A DNA stretch of 64,000 nucleotides from DATFDN01 sp963767645 (GTDB taxonomy: Bacteria; Pseudomonadota; Alphaproteobacteria; Acetobacterales; Acetobacteraceae), in assembly GCA_963767645.1 (NCBI GenBank), contig CAVYEW010000010.1, positions 1 through 64,000 of the forward strand, read 5' to 3'. This document shows positions 14,794-24,949 of the stretch, in pieces (the first letter of the stretch is position 1; the number at the start of each line of letters is the position of its first letter). The notes beneath the pieces are model-generated. The model saw only the letters and a program-made list of their open reading frames with translations. It did no database searches and had not been told where the DNA came from. A program made the position numbers and the translations under genes.

Positions 14794-16035
14794 TCAGGGA
14801 TGCGGGTTCCGCGGATTGTTTGGATCGGCGGGTTCATCTCCCCCCGTGCCCGCGATGCGCTCGCGCAGCGTGAGAAGGCATCCCGCCCGATCTGCGATGC
14901 ACCCTCCCGCCAGCCACCACCGCCGCACGCTCCGCAGCGCTGCGCCGACACAGGGCCCTGGGGCGATGCCGAGCGCGAGGGCGTCGCGACCGGATAGCGG
15001 AAACACCGGGCGGGGTATCGTGGCCAAGCGTGCGCGCAAGGCGGCCCAGTAGGCTCCTTCGCCGGTCAGCCAGGTGCGGTCGATCAGCACGTCCGCGGGC
15101 GTATCCGCGAGCATCCGCCGCAGCTCCGCATCGCCATGCCCCGGTCGGGGCACCGGCGCGGCACGCAACGCGTGCAGCCGCTCCCGTTCCGCATTGGACA
15201 GGCGCAGCCGATCCGCCACGGCGTCCGGATTGCCCGTCGAGAGCGCGGCCAGACGCAGCAGCGGGTCGGGCGGCGCGCCCGCGCCCACCAACCGGGCGAG
15301 CGCTTCGGGGTCGGCGCCTTCGGGCAGCACCGCGTGCAACACGCCGAGAGAAGCCATCAGCGCGACCGCCGGGCGTGGGTCCGGGACCGCCAGAACGCGG
15401 CGCAGCTCGCCCCAGATACGCTCCGGTGAAAGGCGCGACAGGCCAGGCAAGCCGGCCTGAATGGCGCCGATCGCCTCGGCGTCGGGCGGAGTGCGGGCAT
15501 AACGGGCGTAGAAGCGGAAAAAGCGCAGGATGCGCAGGTAATCCTCGGCGATGCGCCGGGCCGGCTCGCCCACGAAGCGGACGCGCCCGGCCCGCAGATC
15601 CTCGATGCCGCCGAAATAATCGAACACCGCGCCCGTGCGATCCATCGACAGCGCATTGAGCGTGAAATCGCGCCGCGCGGCATCGGCCCGCCAGTCCGCG
15701 GTGAACGCCACGACGGCATGGCGCCCGTCGGTCGCCACGTCGCGGCGCAACGTTGTGATCTCGTAGCCGCGTCCGTCGACCAGCGCCGTCACGGTCCCAT
15801 GCTCGATTCCGGTGGGGATCGCCCGCAGCCCTGCCCGACCGAGCGCGTCGAGCACCTGATCGGGTCTTGCGGGAGTCGCGAGGTCGATGTCGGCGACCGG
15901 CAGCCCGGCAAGCGCATCGCGCACCGCGCCGCCCACTACCCGCGCCTCCGGCAGTGCCGCCAACACCGCGCCCAGGGCCGGATCGGCGAGGAAGGCCGGC
16001 GGCGGCACGTGCAGGGCGGGAAGGTCATCGCTCAC
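14794..16035 (-). CDS. cca: CCA tRNA nucleotidyltransferase / poly(A) polymerase family
   Basis: 413 residues. Class II nucleotidyltransferase head: VVGGAVRDALAG (residues 33-44) and the catalytic DID (49-51) in ADIDLAT, then ARRDFTLNALSMD, then EDYLRILRFFRFYARY, and a tRNA-binding C-terminal part. It adds or repairs the CCA end of tRNAs in the cytoplasm. It is the last gene of a four-gene minus-strand operon (DUF1285, NUDIX, DUF6111, cca); its start overlaps the DUF6111 stop by 4 bp (ATGA). Length and motifs fit the alphaproteobacterial form. Confidence 0.93.
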   Translation of the reverse strand: MSDDLPALHVPPPAFLADPALGAVLAALPEARVVGGAVRDALAGLPVADIDLATPARPDQVLDALGRAGLRAIPTGIEHGTVTALVDGRGYEITTLRRDVATDGRHAVVAFTADWRADAARRDFTLNALSMDRTGAVFDYFGGIEDLRAGRVRFVGEPARRIAEDYLRILRFFRFYARYARTPPDAEAIGAIQAGLPGLSRLSPERIWGELRRVLAVPDPRPAVALMASLGVLHAVLPEGADPEALARLVGAGAPPDPLLRLAALSTGNPDAVADRLRLSNAERERLHALRAAPVPRPGHGDAELRRMLADTPADVLIDRTWLTGEGAYWAALRARLATIPRPVFPLSGRDALALGIAPGPCVGAALRSVRRWWLAGGCIADRAGCLLTLRERIAGTGGDEPADPNNPRNPHP

Positions 16036-16277
16036 CGCCCTGCCTCCGGCCCGATGACCCGCCCGTCCGCACCCAGACGCGCAGGCACATAGGCGATATC
16101 AGGAGGCACGGCACGCCGAAGACCGAACCATGTGAGCCCCAATGCGAGCAGCGCCATCCAGATGAAGGCGGCGGCGACCAGGCGCAGCGGCAAGCGCCCG
16201 CCTCGCCCGGAAAGCCGCCAGGCCAGGAACGCCAGGAATGGCAGCGCGAACAGCGCCGCCTCGGTCAGACGCAGCAT
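16032..16277 (-). CDS. DUF6111 family membrane protein
   Basis: 81 residues with two hydrophobic segments, about residues 7-21 (AALFALPFLAFLAWR) and 33-52 (LVAAAFIWMALLALGLTWFG), separated by a short basic loop, so a small inner-membrane hairpin protein. Its position between a NUDIX hydrolase and cca is the usual context of DUF6111 proteins in Acetobacteraceae and relatives. It starts 9 bp after the NUDIX stop and overlaps cca by 4 bp. The function is unknown. Confidence 0.8.
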   Translation of the reverse strand: MLRLTEAALFALPFLAFLAWRLSGRGGRLPLRLVAAAFIWMALLALGLTWFGLRRAVPPDIAYVPARLGADGRVIGPEAGR

Positions 16278-16286
16278 GGCGCGACC

Positions 16287-16889
16287 TCACTGCGCGCGGC
16301 GCAGCGCCTCCGCCACATGCACGAGGATCGCCGCGGTTGCTCCCCAGATGTAATGCTGAGGATGCGGCCATACCCAGACTTCGCGCATGACGCCGTTCCG
16401 CTCCTGAACCTCGCGGCGCGGCGCGCGCGGGTCGAGCAGGACATCGAGCGGAAACTCGAACGCCGCCTCCACTTCGTCCGGCTCGGGGGAGAGCGTCAGG
16501 CCCGGCGGGATCACGCCGATGATCGGCGTAATTCGAAAGCCGGTGCCGGTGAGGAAATCGCCAAGCCGGCCCAGCACCTCCACCTGGGCAGGATCGAGCG
16601 CGATCTCCTCGCTTGCCTCGCGCAGTGCCGCCGCGGTGGCGTCTTCGTCCTCGGGATCGATCCGACCGCCGGGAAAGCTCACCTGGCCGGCATGGCGGCG
16701 CAGCTTCTCGTTCCGCTTTGTCAGCAGAACGCCAGGATGCCTGCCGAGCACGAAAGGCACTAGGACAGCGGCGGGAATAGGGGGACGGCTGGACGCGAGG
16801 AGCATCTCGTGGCCATGCACCAGCCCCGCCGGCTGACCCGGAGGCAATACCGTGCGGGCGAGCCGCTGTCGCAGCTCCGACGCCTCCAC
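16287..16889 (-). CDS. NUDIX hydrolase, CoA pyrophosphatase-like
   Basis: 200 residues from a GTG at 16889 (VEASELRQRLARTVL), chosen because longer starts would run into the upstream DUF1285 gene. The region AAVLVPFVLGRHPGVLLTKR and the following HAGQVSFPGGRIDPED carry the UPF0035-type signature. The NUDIX box continues GGRIDPEDEDATAAALREA and SEEI, with metal-binding glutamates. Such proteins (CoaX/YeaB-like) hydrolyse CoA and acyl-CoA to phosphopantetheine and 3',5'-ADP. It lies 10 bp after DUF1285, in the same operon. The substrate is inferred from family only. Confidence 0.87.
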   Translation of the reverse strand: MEASELRQRLARTVLPPGQPAGLVHGHEMLLASSRPPIPAAVLVPFVLGRHPGVLLTKRNEKLRRHAGQVSFPGGRIDPEDEDATAAALREASEEIALDPAQVEVLGRLGDFLTGTGFRITPIIGVIPPGLTLSPEPDEVEAAFEFPLDVLLDPRAPRREVQERNGVMREVWVWPHPQHYIWGATAAILVHVAEALRRAQ

Positions 16890-16899
16890 GCCGACTGGC

Positions 16900-17505
16900 T
16901 CAGCTCTCGCCGGGCGGCAACTCGCCCAACGGGAAGAAAATGCCGCAACTCCAGACGCCAAGCATCCGCCGCCCATGCACCCAGTGCGGCACGGCGAGGG
17001 CTACAAGCTCGTAATAGACGGCGCGGCTGATCCGCGCCTCCACGCCGAGCGCGCCCGCGCCCGGGCGGACCAGGATATAGGGGGTCGGTTCGCAGGTCAG
17101 GATGTCGTGCGCGATCCGGAGCGGATGGTTCGGCCCCGCGGTAACGACCTGGTCGATATTGGTCCTGAACGACAACACCTGCTCGCAGCCATCGCCGCTC
17201 CAGTCCAGCTCGACTGCGAGGAAAGGCGCGTCCTCCACGTCGATCCGGCCACGCTCGGCCGGCGTCTCCAGCCAGAACGACCCGTCGGCCTCGCGCTTCA
17301 GCACGCTGGCGAACAGGCAGACCAGCTCCTTCCGCCCGATCGGGGTGCCGCGGTAGAGCCAGGTGCCGTCCCGCCGGATCAGGAAGGGCAGATGGCCGCA
17401 GTCCGCCGGCGCGCGCCGCTTGCGCGCGGGACGCGGCATGCCGGCCAGCGCATTGACTGCTCCCGGGCCATTCGCAACCGGTAATGGAGAGCTGGCTTCG
17501 TTCAC
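16900..17505 (-). CDS. DUF1285 family protein
   Basis: 201 residues from a GTG at 17505, preceded by AGGGAGACGGAGAC; a longer frame from 17529 is possible. Typical DUF1285 features are CGHLPFLIRRDGTWLYRGTP near the N-terminus and the middle block GSFWLETPAERGRIDVEDAP. The C-terminus VWSCGIFFPLGEL fits as well. DUF1285 is a two-domain beta fold of unknown function, in this lineage usually upstream of a NUDIX hydrolase and cca. It is the first gene of the operon, divergent from moxR with a 119-bp shared promoter region. Confidence 0.88.
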   Translation of the reverse strand: MNEASSPLPVANGPGAVNALAGMPRPARKRRAPADCGHLPFLIRRDGTWLYRGTPIGRKELVCLFASVLKREADGSFWLETPAERGRIDVEDAPFLAVELDWSGDGCEQVLSFRTNIDQVVTAGPNHPLRIAHDILTCEPTPYILVRPGAGALGVEARISRAVYYELVALAVPHWVHGRRMLGVWSCGIFFPLGELPPGES

Positions 17506-17624
17506 GTCTCCGTCTCCCTGAACTGGCAAGCTTCCTTTTGCGGGCCACGTATATGGTAGCCTCCCCCGCCCCGGTGAAGTGCTGTAGGCTTCGTTCGCGA
17601 AGCCAAGAGTGACGGAGAAGACAT

Positions 17625-18603
<979 letters not shown>

Positions 18604-18611
<8 letters not shown>

Positions 18612-19506
18612 GCCGGTGCGGCCCGGGGATCAGGGCGCCCGCCGGGCGGAGGCGCTGGCAGCGCCGCTGCCGGCACTGCTGATCGCCGCCGAGCGCGTTG
18701 CTGCCACCGTCGCGCAAGGCGTGCATGGCCGCCGCCGCGCGGGACGCGGCGACAGCTTCTGGCAGTTCCGCCATTTCACCGCCGGCGATTCCCCCGTCCG
18801 CATCGACTGGCGCCGCTCGGCCCGCTCCGGACGTCCGGATGCGGCCGGCTGGTTCGTCCGCGAGGCCGAGTGGGAGGCGGCACAGACCGTCGGTTTGTGG
18901 CGCGACGGCTCGCCCAGCATGAACTGGCGCTCGGCGCAGGCATCGACCACCAAGCGGGAGCGGGCGGAGCTGTTGTTGCTCGCGCTTGCCGCCTTGCTTC
19001 TGCGCGGCGGGGAGCGCGCGGCGCTGATCGCCGATCCGCTCCGCCCGGTGGCGGGACGCGCGGGGCTGAACACGCTCGCGGCCAGGCTCGCCATTTCCGT
19101 CGACGAGCCCCCGGAAACCGGGCTGCCGCCGCCAGTTGCACTGCCGCGCCACGCGAAGATCGTGCTGTTGAGCGACTTCTTGACAGATCTTGCGGATGTG
19201 CAAGCCCTGGTCTCGCGACTTGCCGCTCTGCCCGCGACGGGCTACCTGCTGCAGGTGCTTGATCCGGCCGAGATGCTCCTCCCCTACCAGGGCCGTGTCC
19301 GCTTCACCGGATTGGAGCGGGAACCCGTGACGTTGGTGCCGCGCGTGGAGAGCGTGCGCGACGCCTATGCCGACCGGTTGCGCGGCGTGCAGGACTCGTT
19401 GCTGGCCATGTGTCGCGCGGCCGGATTCGGCTTCGGCGTGCATCGCACGGACCATCCCCCGGAGACGGCTCTGCTCAGCCTGTATATGGCCTTGTCCGCG
19501 CGATGA
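18604..19506 (+). CDS. DUF58 domain protein
   Basis: 300 residues from a TTG at 18604 that overlaps the moxR stop, implying translational coupling. The DUF58 core is clear: HGRRRAGRGDSFWQFRHFT, then AGDSPVRIDWRRSARSGR, then VREAEWEAAQTVGLWRDGSP. The C-terminal part is VWA-like (AKIVLLSDFLTDLADVQALV) but lacks a full MIDAS motif. DUF58 proteins accompany MoxR ATPases nearly everywhere; their biochemical role is not settled. The next gene starts within its stop (ATGA). Confidence 0.9.
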
Positions 19507-22238
19507 GCTTCACCACCCCCTGGGTGTTGCTTGCGCTGACCGTGCTGCCCTTGCTGTGGTGGCTGCTCCGCGTAACCCCACCTGCGCCGAGGCGCGAAAG
19601 CTTTCCCGCGATCCGATTGCTGGCTGGACTGAAGCCCACCGAGGAGACGCCGGCACGCACGCCGCCCTGGCTGCTCGCGCTCCGCGTGCTCGCCGCCGGG
19701 CTGGTGATCGTGGGGCTGGCCGGGCCGGTGCGCGACGCCGGATCGAGTTTGCCGGGGCAAGGCCCGGTGTTGCTGGTGATCGACAATGGCTGGGCCGCGG
19801 CGCCGGATTGGCCGCGCCGTATGCAGGCAGCGGACGGCGTGCTGGAGCGGGCGGCACGCGCCGGTCGCCCGGCGGCGCTGCTCGCCACCGCTCCCGACGC
19901 GACCGGCGCCCATCCTTCGATCACCCCGGTAATGCCGGCGGTGGATTTGCACGCTCGTCTGGCCAGTGTGCGCCCGGCGCCGTGGCCCGCGGATCGCACA
20001 GGCGCAGCCGCAGCGCTGCATGGGTTCAGCGCCCTCGGCGCAGGGGTGGTCTATATCGCCGATGGACTGACCGACGGGAGCGGTTTCTCCGACTTCGCGC
20101 AGGCACTTCAAGGCACGGGTACGCTGCGGGAAATCTGCTGCGGCGCTCCGCCCCGGCTGCTCCTGCCTCCCGAGAGCAAGCCGGATCGGCTGGTAGCACG
20201 GGTCGCGCAGCCGCGGCAGCAAGCAGCGTCGCGAGCTGTGGTGCTGGCGCAGACGGGCGACGGGCGGACGCTGGTACGCACGGATGTCTCAGTGCCCGCC
20301 GGCACGGCCGTCGGCCAGGCCGACATCATCGCACCCCCCGAGGTGCGCAACCGGCTTGCCCGGCTGGTTTTGGAGGGCGCCCCTTCGGCCGGTTCGGTCG
20401 CTCTGCTCGATGAAGGGCTGCGCCGCAGGCCGGTCGGGCTCGTGCTCAGCGGGGACCAGATGCAGGCCGACGCGCCGTTCCTCGGCTCCCTTTTCTACGT
20501 CCGCCGGGCGCTCGCCCCCTATGCCGAGCTTCGCGAGGCCGACCTGCCGACGCTGCTGTCGCGCGACATCTCGGTATTGATCATGGCGGACACTCCGCCG
20601 GCCGAGGGGCCGACGCGGGAGGCGCTGACGCGCTGGGTCGAGGCGGGAGGGCTGCTGGTCCGATTCGCCGGCCCGCGCACGGCGGAGAGCGCGACCGCCG
20701 ACCCGACGGCATCGTCCTCTCCCGCATCGGACCCGCTTCTGCCGGAAGGCCTGATCGCCGGCGACCGCGACCTGGGCGGGGCCATGTCGTGGAGCAAGCC
20801 GGCGGCCCTGGCACCCTTTCCGGCGGAGTCGCCGTTTGCCGGCTTGGCCGTGCCGGCCGACGTGACCGTGACCCGCGAGGTCCTGGCCGATCCCTCCGCT
20901 GTCCTGGCCGCGCATACCTGGGCGCGGCTGGCCGATGGAACGCCGCTTGTCACGGAGGCGGCGCGCGGCCGGGGTCGAGTGGTGCTGTTCCACGTCACCG
21001 CCGACGCCGACTGGTCCAACCTGCCGCTGTCGGGCGTGTTCGTGGACATACTGCGCCGGCTGGTGGCGCTTTCGGCGGGTGTTGCCGCCGCGCCGAGCAG
21101 CAATGCCGTGCTCGCGCCGATGCAGACTCTGGACGGCTACGGGGTCCTCGGTCGTCCGCCGGCCACCGCCGCCGGGCTTGCCGCCGACGCGTTCGGCCGG
21201 ACGGCGGTATCGCCCCGGCATCCGCCGGGTTTCTACGGGCCGGAAGCGGCGAGGCGGGCGCTCAACTTAGCTAGCGCCCTGCCGATGCCGGAGGCCGCGC
21301 CAACGATCGCCGGCGCCGGACGGGAGCCGTTCGCCGGGGCCGCGCCGGCCCGCGCCTTTGGCCCGTGGCTGATCGCGGTGTCGGTGGGGTTGCTCGGGCT
21401 CGATATGCTGCTCGCGCTGGTGCTGCGAGGCTTGCTGCGCCCGCCGCGCGGGCGTCGGGTGGCAGCGGCGGCCCTGATCGCGGCGCTGCTGGCCGGCGGC
21501 GGGATAGGCGCCCGCGCCGATGATCTCGACAGCTCGTCGAACCCGGCGCTCGCGACCCGGCTCGGCTACATAGTGACCGGCGATGCACAAGTGGACACCG
21601 TTTCGCGCCAGGGGCTGGAAGGCCTGTCGATGTTCGTCAACCAGCGCACGGCCGTGGTCCTGGCCGAGCCGGACGCCGTCGAACCGGGACGGACGGATTT
21701 GAGCTTCTATCCGCTGCTCTACTGGCCGATCACGGCGGACGCCCCGGCGCTTAATTCATCCCAGACGGCGGCGCTCAACGACTTCATCGGCCGCGGCGGC
21801 ATCTTGGTGATCGACACGCGGAGCTCCGGCTCGGGCGAGGGATTCGCGCCGGGCACGGATGTTGCCCTGCAACGCGTGGCGCATGGGCTGGCGGTGCCGC
21901 CGCTCGCGCCGCTGACCGTGGATCACGTGTTGGCGCGCGCGTTCTATCTGCTCCGCGACTATCCGGGCCGCTATACCGGCGGCACGGTCTGGGTGCAGCG
22001 CGACGAGGATCGCAACAATGACGGGGTGAGCGAGGTGGTGATCGGCGGCAACGACTGGGCGGCGGCCTGGGCGGTGGACGCGGACGGACGCAACCCCTAC
22101 GCCACCATCCCCGGAGGCGCGCAACAGCGCCTTCTGGCCTACCGGTTCGGGGTCAACCTCGTCGTCTACGCGCTGACCGGAAACTACAAGGGCGATCAGG
22201 TCCACGTGCCCTCGATCCTGCAACGGCTGGGCCAGTAG
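19503..22238 (+). CDS. BatA-type/DUF4159 membrane protein
   Basis: 911 residues. The N-terminus has two membrane segments (WVLLALTVLPLLWWLL and LLALRVLAAGLVIVGLAG), matching the aerotolerance BatA N-terminal domain. A long periplasmic-type region follows, including LLVRFAGPRTAESATADPT. Further membrane segments lie at about 615-665. The C-terminal DUF4159 domain starts after a signal-peptide-like stretch (AAALIAALLAGGGIGARADD) and holds FYPLLYWPI and GGILVIDTRSS. The layout suggests a fusion of two formerly separate proteins. The start at 19503 overlaps the DUF58 stop. The function is unknown; a membrane complex with the MoxR ATPase is likely. Confidence 0.88.
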   Translation: MSFTTPWVLLALTVLPLLWWLLRVTPPAPRRESFPAIRLLAGLKPTEETPARTPPWLLALRVLAAGLVIVGLAGPVRDAGSSLPGQGPVLLVIDNGWAAAPDWPRRMQAADGVLERAARAGRPAALLATAPDATGAHPSITPVMPAVDLHARLASVRPAPWPADRTGAAAALHGFSALGAGVVYIADGLTDGSGFSDFAQALQGTGTLREICCGAPPRLLLPPESKPDRLVARVAQPRQQAASRAVVLAQTGDGRTLVRTDVSVPAGTAVGQADIIAPPEVRNRLARLVLEGAPSAGSVALLDEGLRRRPVGLVLSGDQMQADAPFLGSLFYVRRALAPYAELREADLPTLLSRDISVLIMADTPPAEGPTREALTRWVEAGGLLVRFAGPRTAESATADPTASSSPASDPLLPEGLIAGDRDLGGAMSWSKPAALAPFPAESPFAGLAVPADVTVTREVLADPSAVLAAHTWARLADGTPLVTEAARGRGRVVLFHVTADADWSNLPLSGVFVDILRRLVALSAGVAAAPSSNAVLAPMQTLDGYGVLGRPPATAAGLAADAFGRTAVSPRHPPGFYGPEAARRALNLASALPMPEAAPTIAGAGREPFAGAAPARAFGPWLIAVSVGLLGLDMLLALVLRGLLRPPRGRRVAAAALIAALLAGGGIGARADDLDSSSNPALATRLGYIVTGDAQVDTVSRQGLEGLSMFVNQRTAVVLAEPDAVEPGRTDLSFYPLLYWPITADAPALNSSQTAALNDFIGRGGILVIDTRSSGSGEGFAPGTDVALQRVAHGLAVPPLAPLTVDHVLARAFYLLRDYPGRYTGGTVWVQRDEDRNNDGVSEVVIGGNDWAAAWAVDADGRNPYATIPGGAQQRLLAYRFGVNLVVYALTGNYKGDQVHVPSILQRLGQ

Positions 22239-24326
22239 GTGCAGCAGGCCATCGCCGGGCTGCGCTTCGATCCGTTGGTGCCTCTGGCGCTGCTGTGGGC
22301 GCTGGCCGGGCTTGCCGCGATCATTGTAGCGGTGGGCGCGATGCGCCGGGCGCGCGGCACCGTGCTGCGCGCCGCGGCCTTCGCCGCGCTCCTGCTATGG
22401 CTTGGCGGACCTCGGCTGACCGAGGAGACGCGCTCCACCCTTCCCGATATCGGGCTGCTGGTCGTGGACGAGACCGCCTCGATGGGAATCGGCGATCGCG
22501 CCAAGCTGGCCAGCGAGGCACAGCAGGCGGTGGAGAGGGAGGCCGGACAGGCAGGCGACCTCCAGCTCCGCACCGTGGCCGTGCCCGAAGGGGGCACGCG
22601 CGGCACGCGCCTGTTCGAGACGGTAGAGCGGGCGTTGTCCGACATTCCCGGCTCCCGCTTCGCTGGCACCATCGCCATCACCGATGGGCAGGTCCATGAT
22701 ATTCCCCCCGCGCCGCCGGGCGGGGCGCCGCTGAACGTGCTGATTCCCGCTCAGGGCGAGCAGACCGACCGCACTCTGCGCGTGCTGGAGGCGCCGGGAT
22801 ACGGGATCGTCGGCAATGCCGTGACTTTGCGCGTGGTGGTCGAGGACCGCGGGGTGGACCGGCCGCAGGAGACAGCCCGGCTGACCGTGCGCCGCGACGC
22901 CGAGCCGGCGGAGACCAGGATGGTGCCGGTGGGGACGCCAACCACGCTCCAGGTTCCCATCACCCGCGCCGGTCCCACGGTCGTGCAACTCGCGGTGGAT
23001 GCGCTCCCTGGCGAAGTATCGACGCTCAACAATTCCGCGGTCGTGCAGATCAACGGCGTGCGCGACCGGCTGCGCGTGCTGCTGATCTCCGGAGAGCCGC
23101 ATCCGGGCGAGCGCACCTGGCGGCGGCTGCTCAAGGCCGATCCCGCGGTCGATCTGGTCCATTTCACCATCCTGCGCCCGCCGGAGAAGGACGATCTGAC
23201 GCCGCTGAACGAGCTGTCGCTGATCGCCTTCCCGGTGCGCGAGCTGTTCCAGGACAAGATCGATCAGTTCGACCTTATCATCTTGGACCGGTTCCAGAAT
23301 CGGGGTCTGCTGCCGCTGCCCTACCTGGCGAACATCGCCAGGTATGTGCAGGACGGCGGGGCGCTGCTGCTGTCCGTCGGGCCGGAGTTCGCGAGCCCGG
23401 CGACATTGGCCAGCACGCCGCTTGCCTCGGTGCTGCCGGCCTTGCCGGCCCCTGCCGGCGCGGTGGTCGAGGGCGCGTTCCGGGCGCGTCTTACGCCGCT
23501 CGGCGCCCGCCATCCGGTCACTGAGAGCCTCGCCGGCGCCAACCAGGCAGGCGCGGCCGGCGATCCGACCTGGGGATCGTGGTACCGGCGGATCGAGCCG
23601 GTCGACACCAGGGGCCAGACGCTCTTGTCGGCACAAGACGACGCGCCACTGCTGGTCTTGGACGAGGAAGGGAAAGGCCGAGTCGCGCTGCTGCTGTCCG
23701 ATCAAATCTGGCTCTGGTCGCGCGGCCACCAGGGCGGCGGACCGCAGGGCGAGCTGCTGCGCCGAGTTGCCCATTGGCTGATGAAGGAGCCCGAACTGGA
23801 GGCCGAGGCGCTGACGGCGCGGATCGCCGATGGCCGGCTGACGATCGAGCGGCGCTCGACGGCGCCGGCGCCGCCCGGTCCGGTGACGGTGACGGCGCCA
23901 GACGGCAAGACGATCAAGGTGCCGCTCACCCCGGCCGCGCCGGGTCGCGCGGTGGCGAACCTGGAAGCGGCCCAACCCGGCGTCTGGCAGGTGAGCGACG
24001 GCATGCGCAGCGTCCAGGCTGCGGCGGGCGCCTCCAACCCCTTGGAGTTAGAGGATTTGCGCGCCACCGCCACCCGGCTCGCGCCGCTGGCGCGCGACTC
24101 CGGGGGCGGCGTTCACTGGCTGGGAAGCGCCGCGAAGCCGACCGTGCCCGAGCTTCGGCGGACGGAGCCGGACCGGGCGGCTTCGGGCAGTGGATGGATT
24201 GGCCTGCAGCGCCGCCACGCTTATGTCGTGACCGGCGTTGCCTCGATACCGCTGCTGCCCGCCTGGGTTGCTCTGCCGCTGCTGCTCGGCCTGCTGATTA
24301 TCGCCTGGCGGCGGGAGGGGGCGTGA
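22239..24326 (+). CDS. VWA/glutamine-amidotransferase-like membrane protein of the MoxR operon
   Basis: 695 residues starting at a GTG immediately after the previous stop (0 bp gap). Two membrane segments lie at the N-terminus (LALLWALAGLAAIIVAVGAM, then VLRAAAFAALLLWLGG) and one at the C-terminus (VALPLLLGLLIIAWRR). Residues about 70-90 read IGLLVVDETASMGIGDRAKL, where DETAS fits a DxTxS MIDAS start of a VWA fold. A central block (IRPPEKDD-like, then FDLIILDRFQNRGLLPLPYL, then GGALLLSVGPEF) resembles the class I glutamine-amidotransferase-like fold of such proteins. It is the last gene of the moxR operon. A metal-dependent protein-binding role is inferred. Confidence 0.82.
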   Translation: MQQAIAGLRFDPLVPLALLWALAGLAAIIVAVGAMRRARGTVLRAAAFAALLLWLGGPRLTEETRSTLPDIGLLVVDETASMGIGDRAKLASEAQQAVEREAGQAGDLQLRTVAVPEGGTRGTRLFETVERALSDIPGSRFAGTIAITDGQVHDIPPAPPGGAPLNVLIPAQGEQTDRTLRVLEAPGYGIVGNAVTLRVVVEDRGVDRPQETARLTVRRDAEPAETRMVPVGTPTTLQVPITRAGPTVVQLAVDALPGEVSTLNNSAVVQINGVRDRLRVLLISGEPHPGERTWRRLLKADPAVDLVHFTILRPPEKDDLTPLNELSLIAFPVRELFQDKIDQFDLIILDRFQNRGLLPLPYLANIARYVQDGGALLLSVGPEFASPATLASTPLASVLPALPAPAGAVVEGAFRARLTPLGARHPVTESLAGANQAGAAGDPTWGSWYRRIEPVDTRGQTLLSAQDDAPLLVLDEEGKGRVALLLSDQIWLWSRGHQGGGPQGELLRRVAHWLMKEPELEAEALTARIADGRLTIERRSTAPAPPGPVTVTAPDGKTIKVPLTPAAPGRAVANLEAAQPGVWQVSDGMRSVQAAAGASNPLELEDLRATATRLAPLARDSGGGVHWLGSAAKPTVPELRRTEPDRAASGSGWIGLQRRHAYVVTGVASIPLLPAWVALPLLLGLLIIAWRREGA

Positions 24327-24369
24327 CGGCGGAGCGTGGTACGGGGTAGGGTAGGCAGCCGGGACGCGA

Positions 24370-24390
24370 ACCGTGCCGGGCCGGCACGGT
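24370..24390. promoter_or_regulatory. Perfect 10-bp inverted repeat upstream of the tspO-like gene
   Basis: ACCGTGCCGG and CCGGCACGGT flank a single central G. It lies 44 bp after the stop of the moxR operon and about 90 bp before the probable TspO start. It may be a terminator stem without a T-run or an operator for a dimeric regulator. Confidence 0.45.
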
Positions 24391-24479
24391 CGGAACGGCA
24401 AGGAGTTCGTGTCTTCCAGATATCCGATCCGAACGATTGGGGCTCGACGCCCGAGTCTTCGCAGCCTCTCTCGGCGGGG

Positions 24480-24932
24480 ATGGCGCTGGTCGGATTCGTG
24501 GGCCTGGCGCTGCTGGTCGGCGCCGCAGACGGTGCCCTGGCGTCCGGTACCGCGCGCGTCTGGTACGTTTCGCTTGATCAGCCGCCTGGGGCGCCTCCCG
24601 CCATGGCCTTCGGCCCGATCTGGGCCGCTCTGTACATCACCTGCGGCCTCGGCGGATGGCTGGCGTGGCGGCAGGCCGGGGTGGGGCCGGCGCTGCGGAT
24701 ATGGGGATGGCAGCTTGTCGCCACTGCCGCCAGGGAAGCCGCCTTCTTCGGACTCCGCAATCCGGCGCTGGCGATCGGCGCCGGTCTACTGCTTGTCGTG
24801 TTGCTGGTCCTGGTTATTCGCGATGTCGGCGCCATTCACCGGGGCGCGGCATGGATGATGGTTCCTTCGCTGCTCTGGACCGGCTATGCCCTCTATCTCG
24901 ATGCTGGGATCTTGGTGCTGAACCCAGCCTAG
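24480..24932 (+). CDS. TspO/MBR-family membrane protein
   Basis: 150 residues from the ATG at 24480, placing the first membrane helix (ALVGFVGLALLVGAADG) at the N-terminus as in the family; a GTG start at 24336 would add 48 hydrophilic residues. Five hydrophobic segments are visible. Signature elements are VWYVSLDQPPGAPP, MAFGPIWAALYITCGLGGWL and WQLVATAAREAAFFG. The usual Trp after the Pro pair is replaced (PPAMAFG). TspO proteins bind porphyrins and affect tetrapyrrole and stress signalling. The order of helices and total length fit, but conservation is moderate. Confidence 0.7.
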   Translation: MALVGFVGLALLVGAADGALASGTARVWYVSLDQPPGAPPAMAFGPIWAALYITCGLGGWLAWRQAGVGPALRIWGWQLVATAAREAAFFGLRNPALAIGAGLLLVVLLVLVIRDVGAIHRGAAWMMVPSLLWTGYALYLDAGILVLNPA

Positions 24933-24949
24933 TGCGGGATGATACTGGC

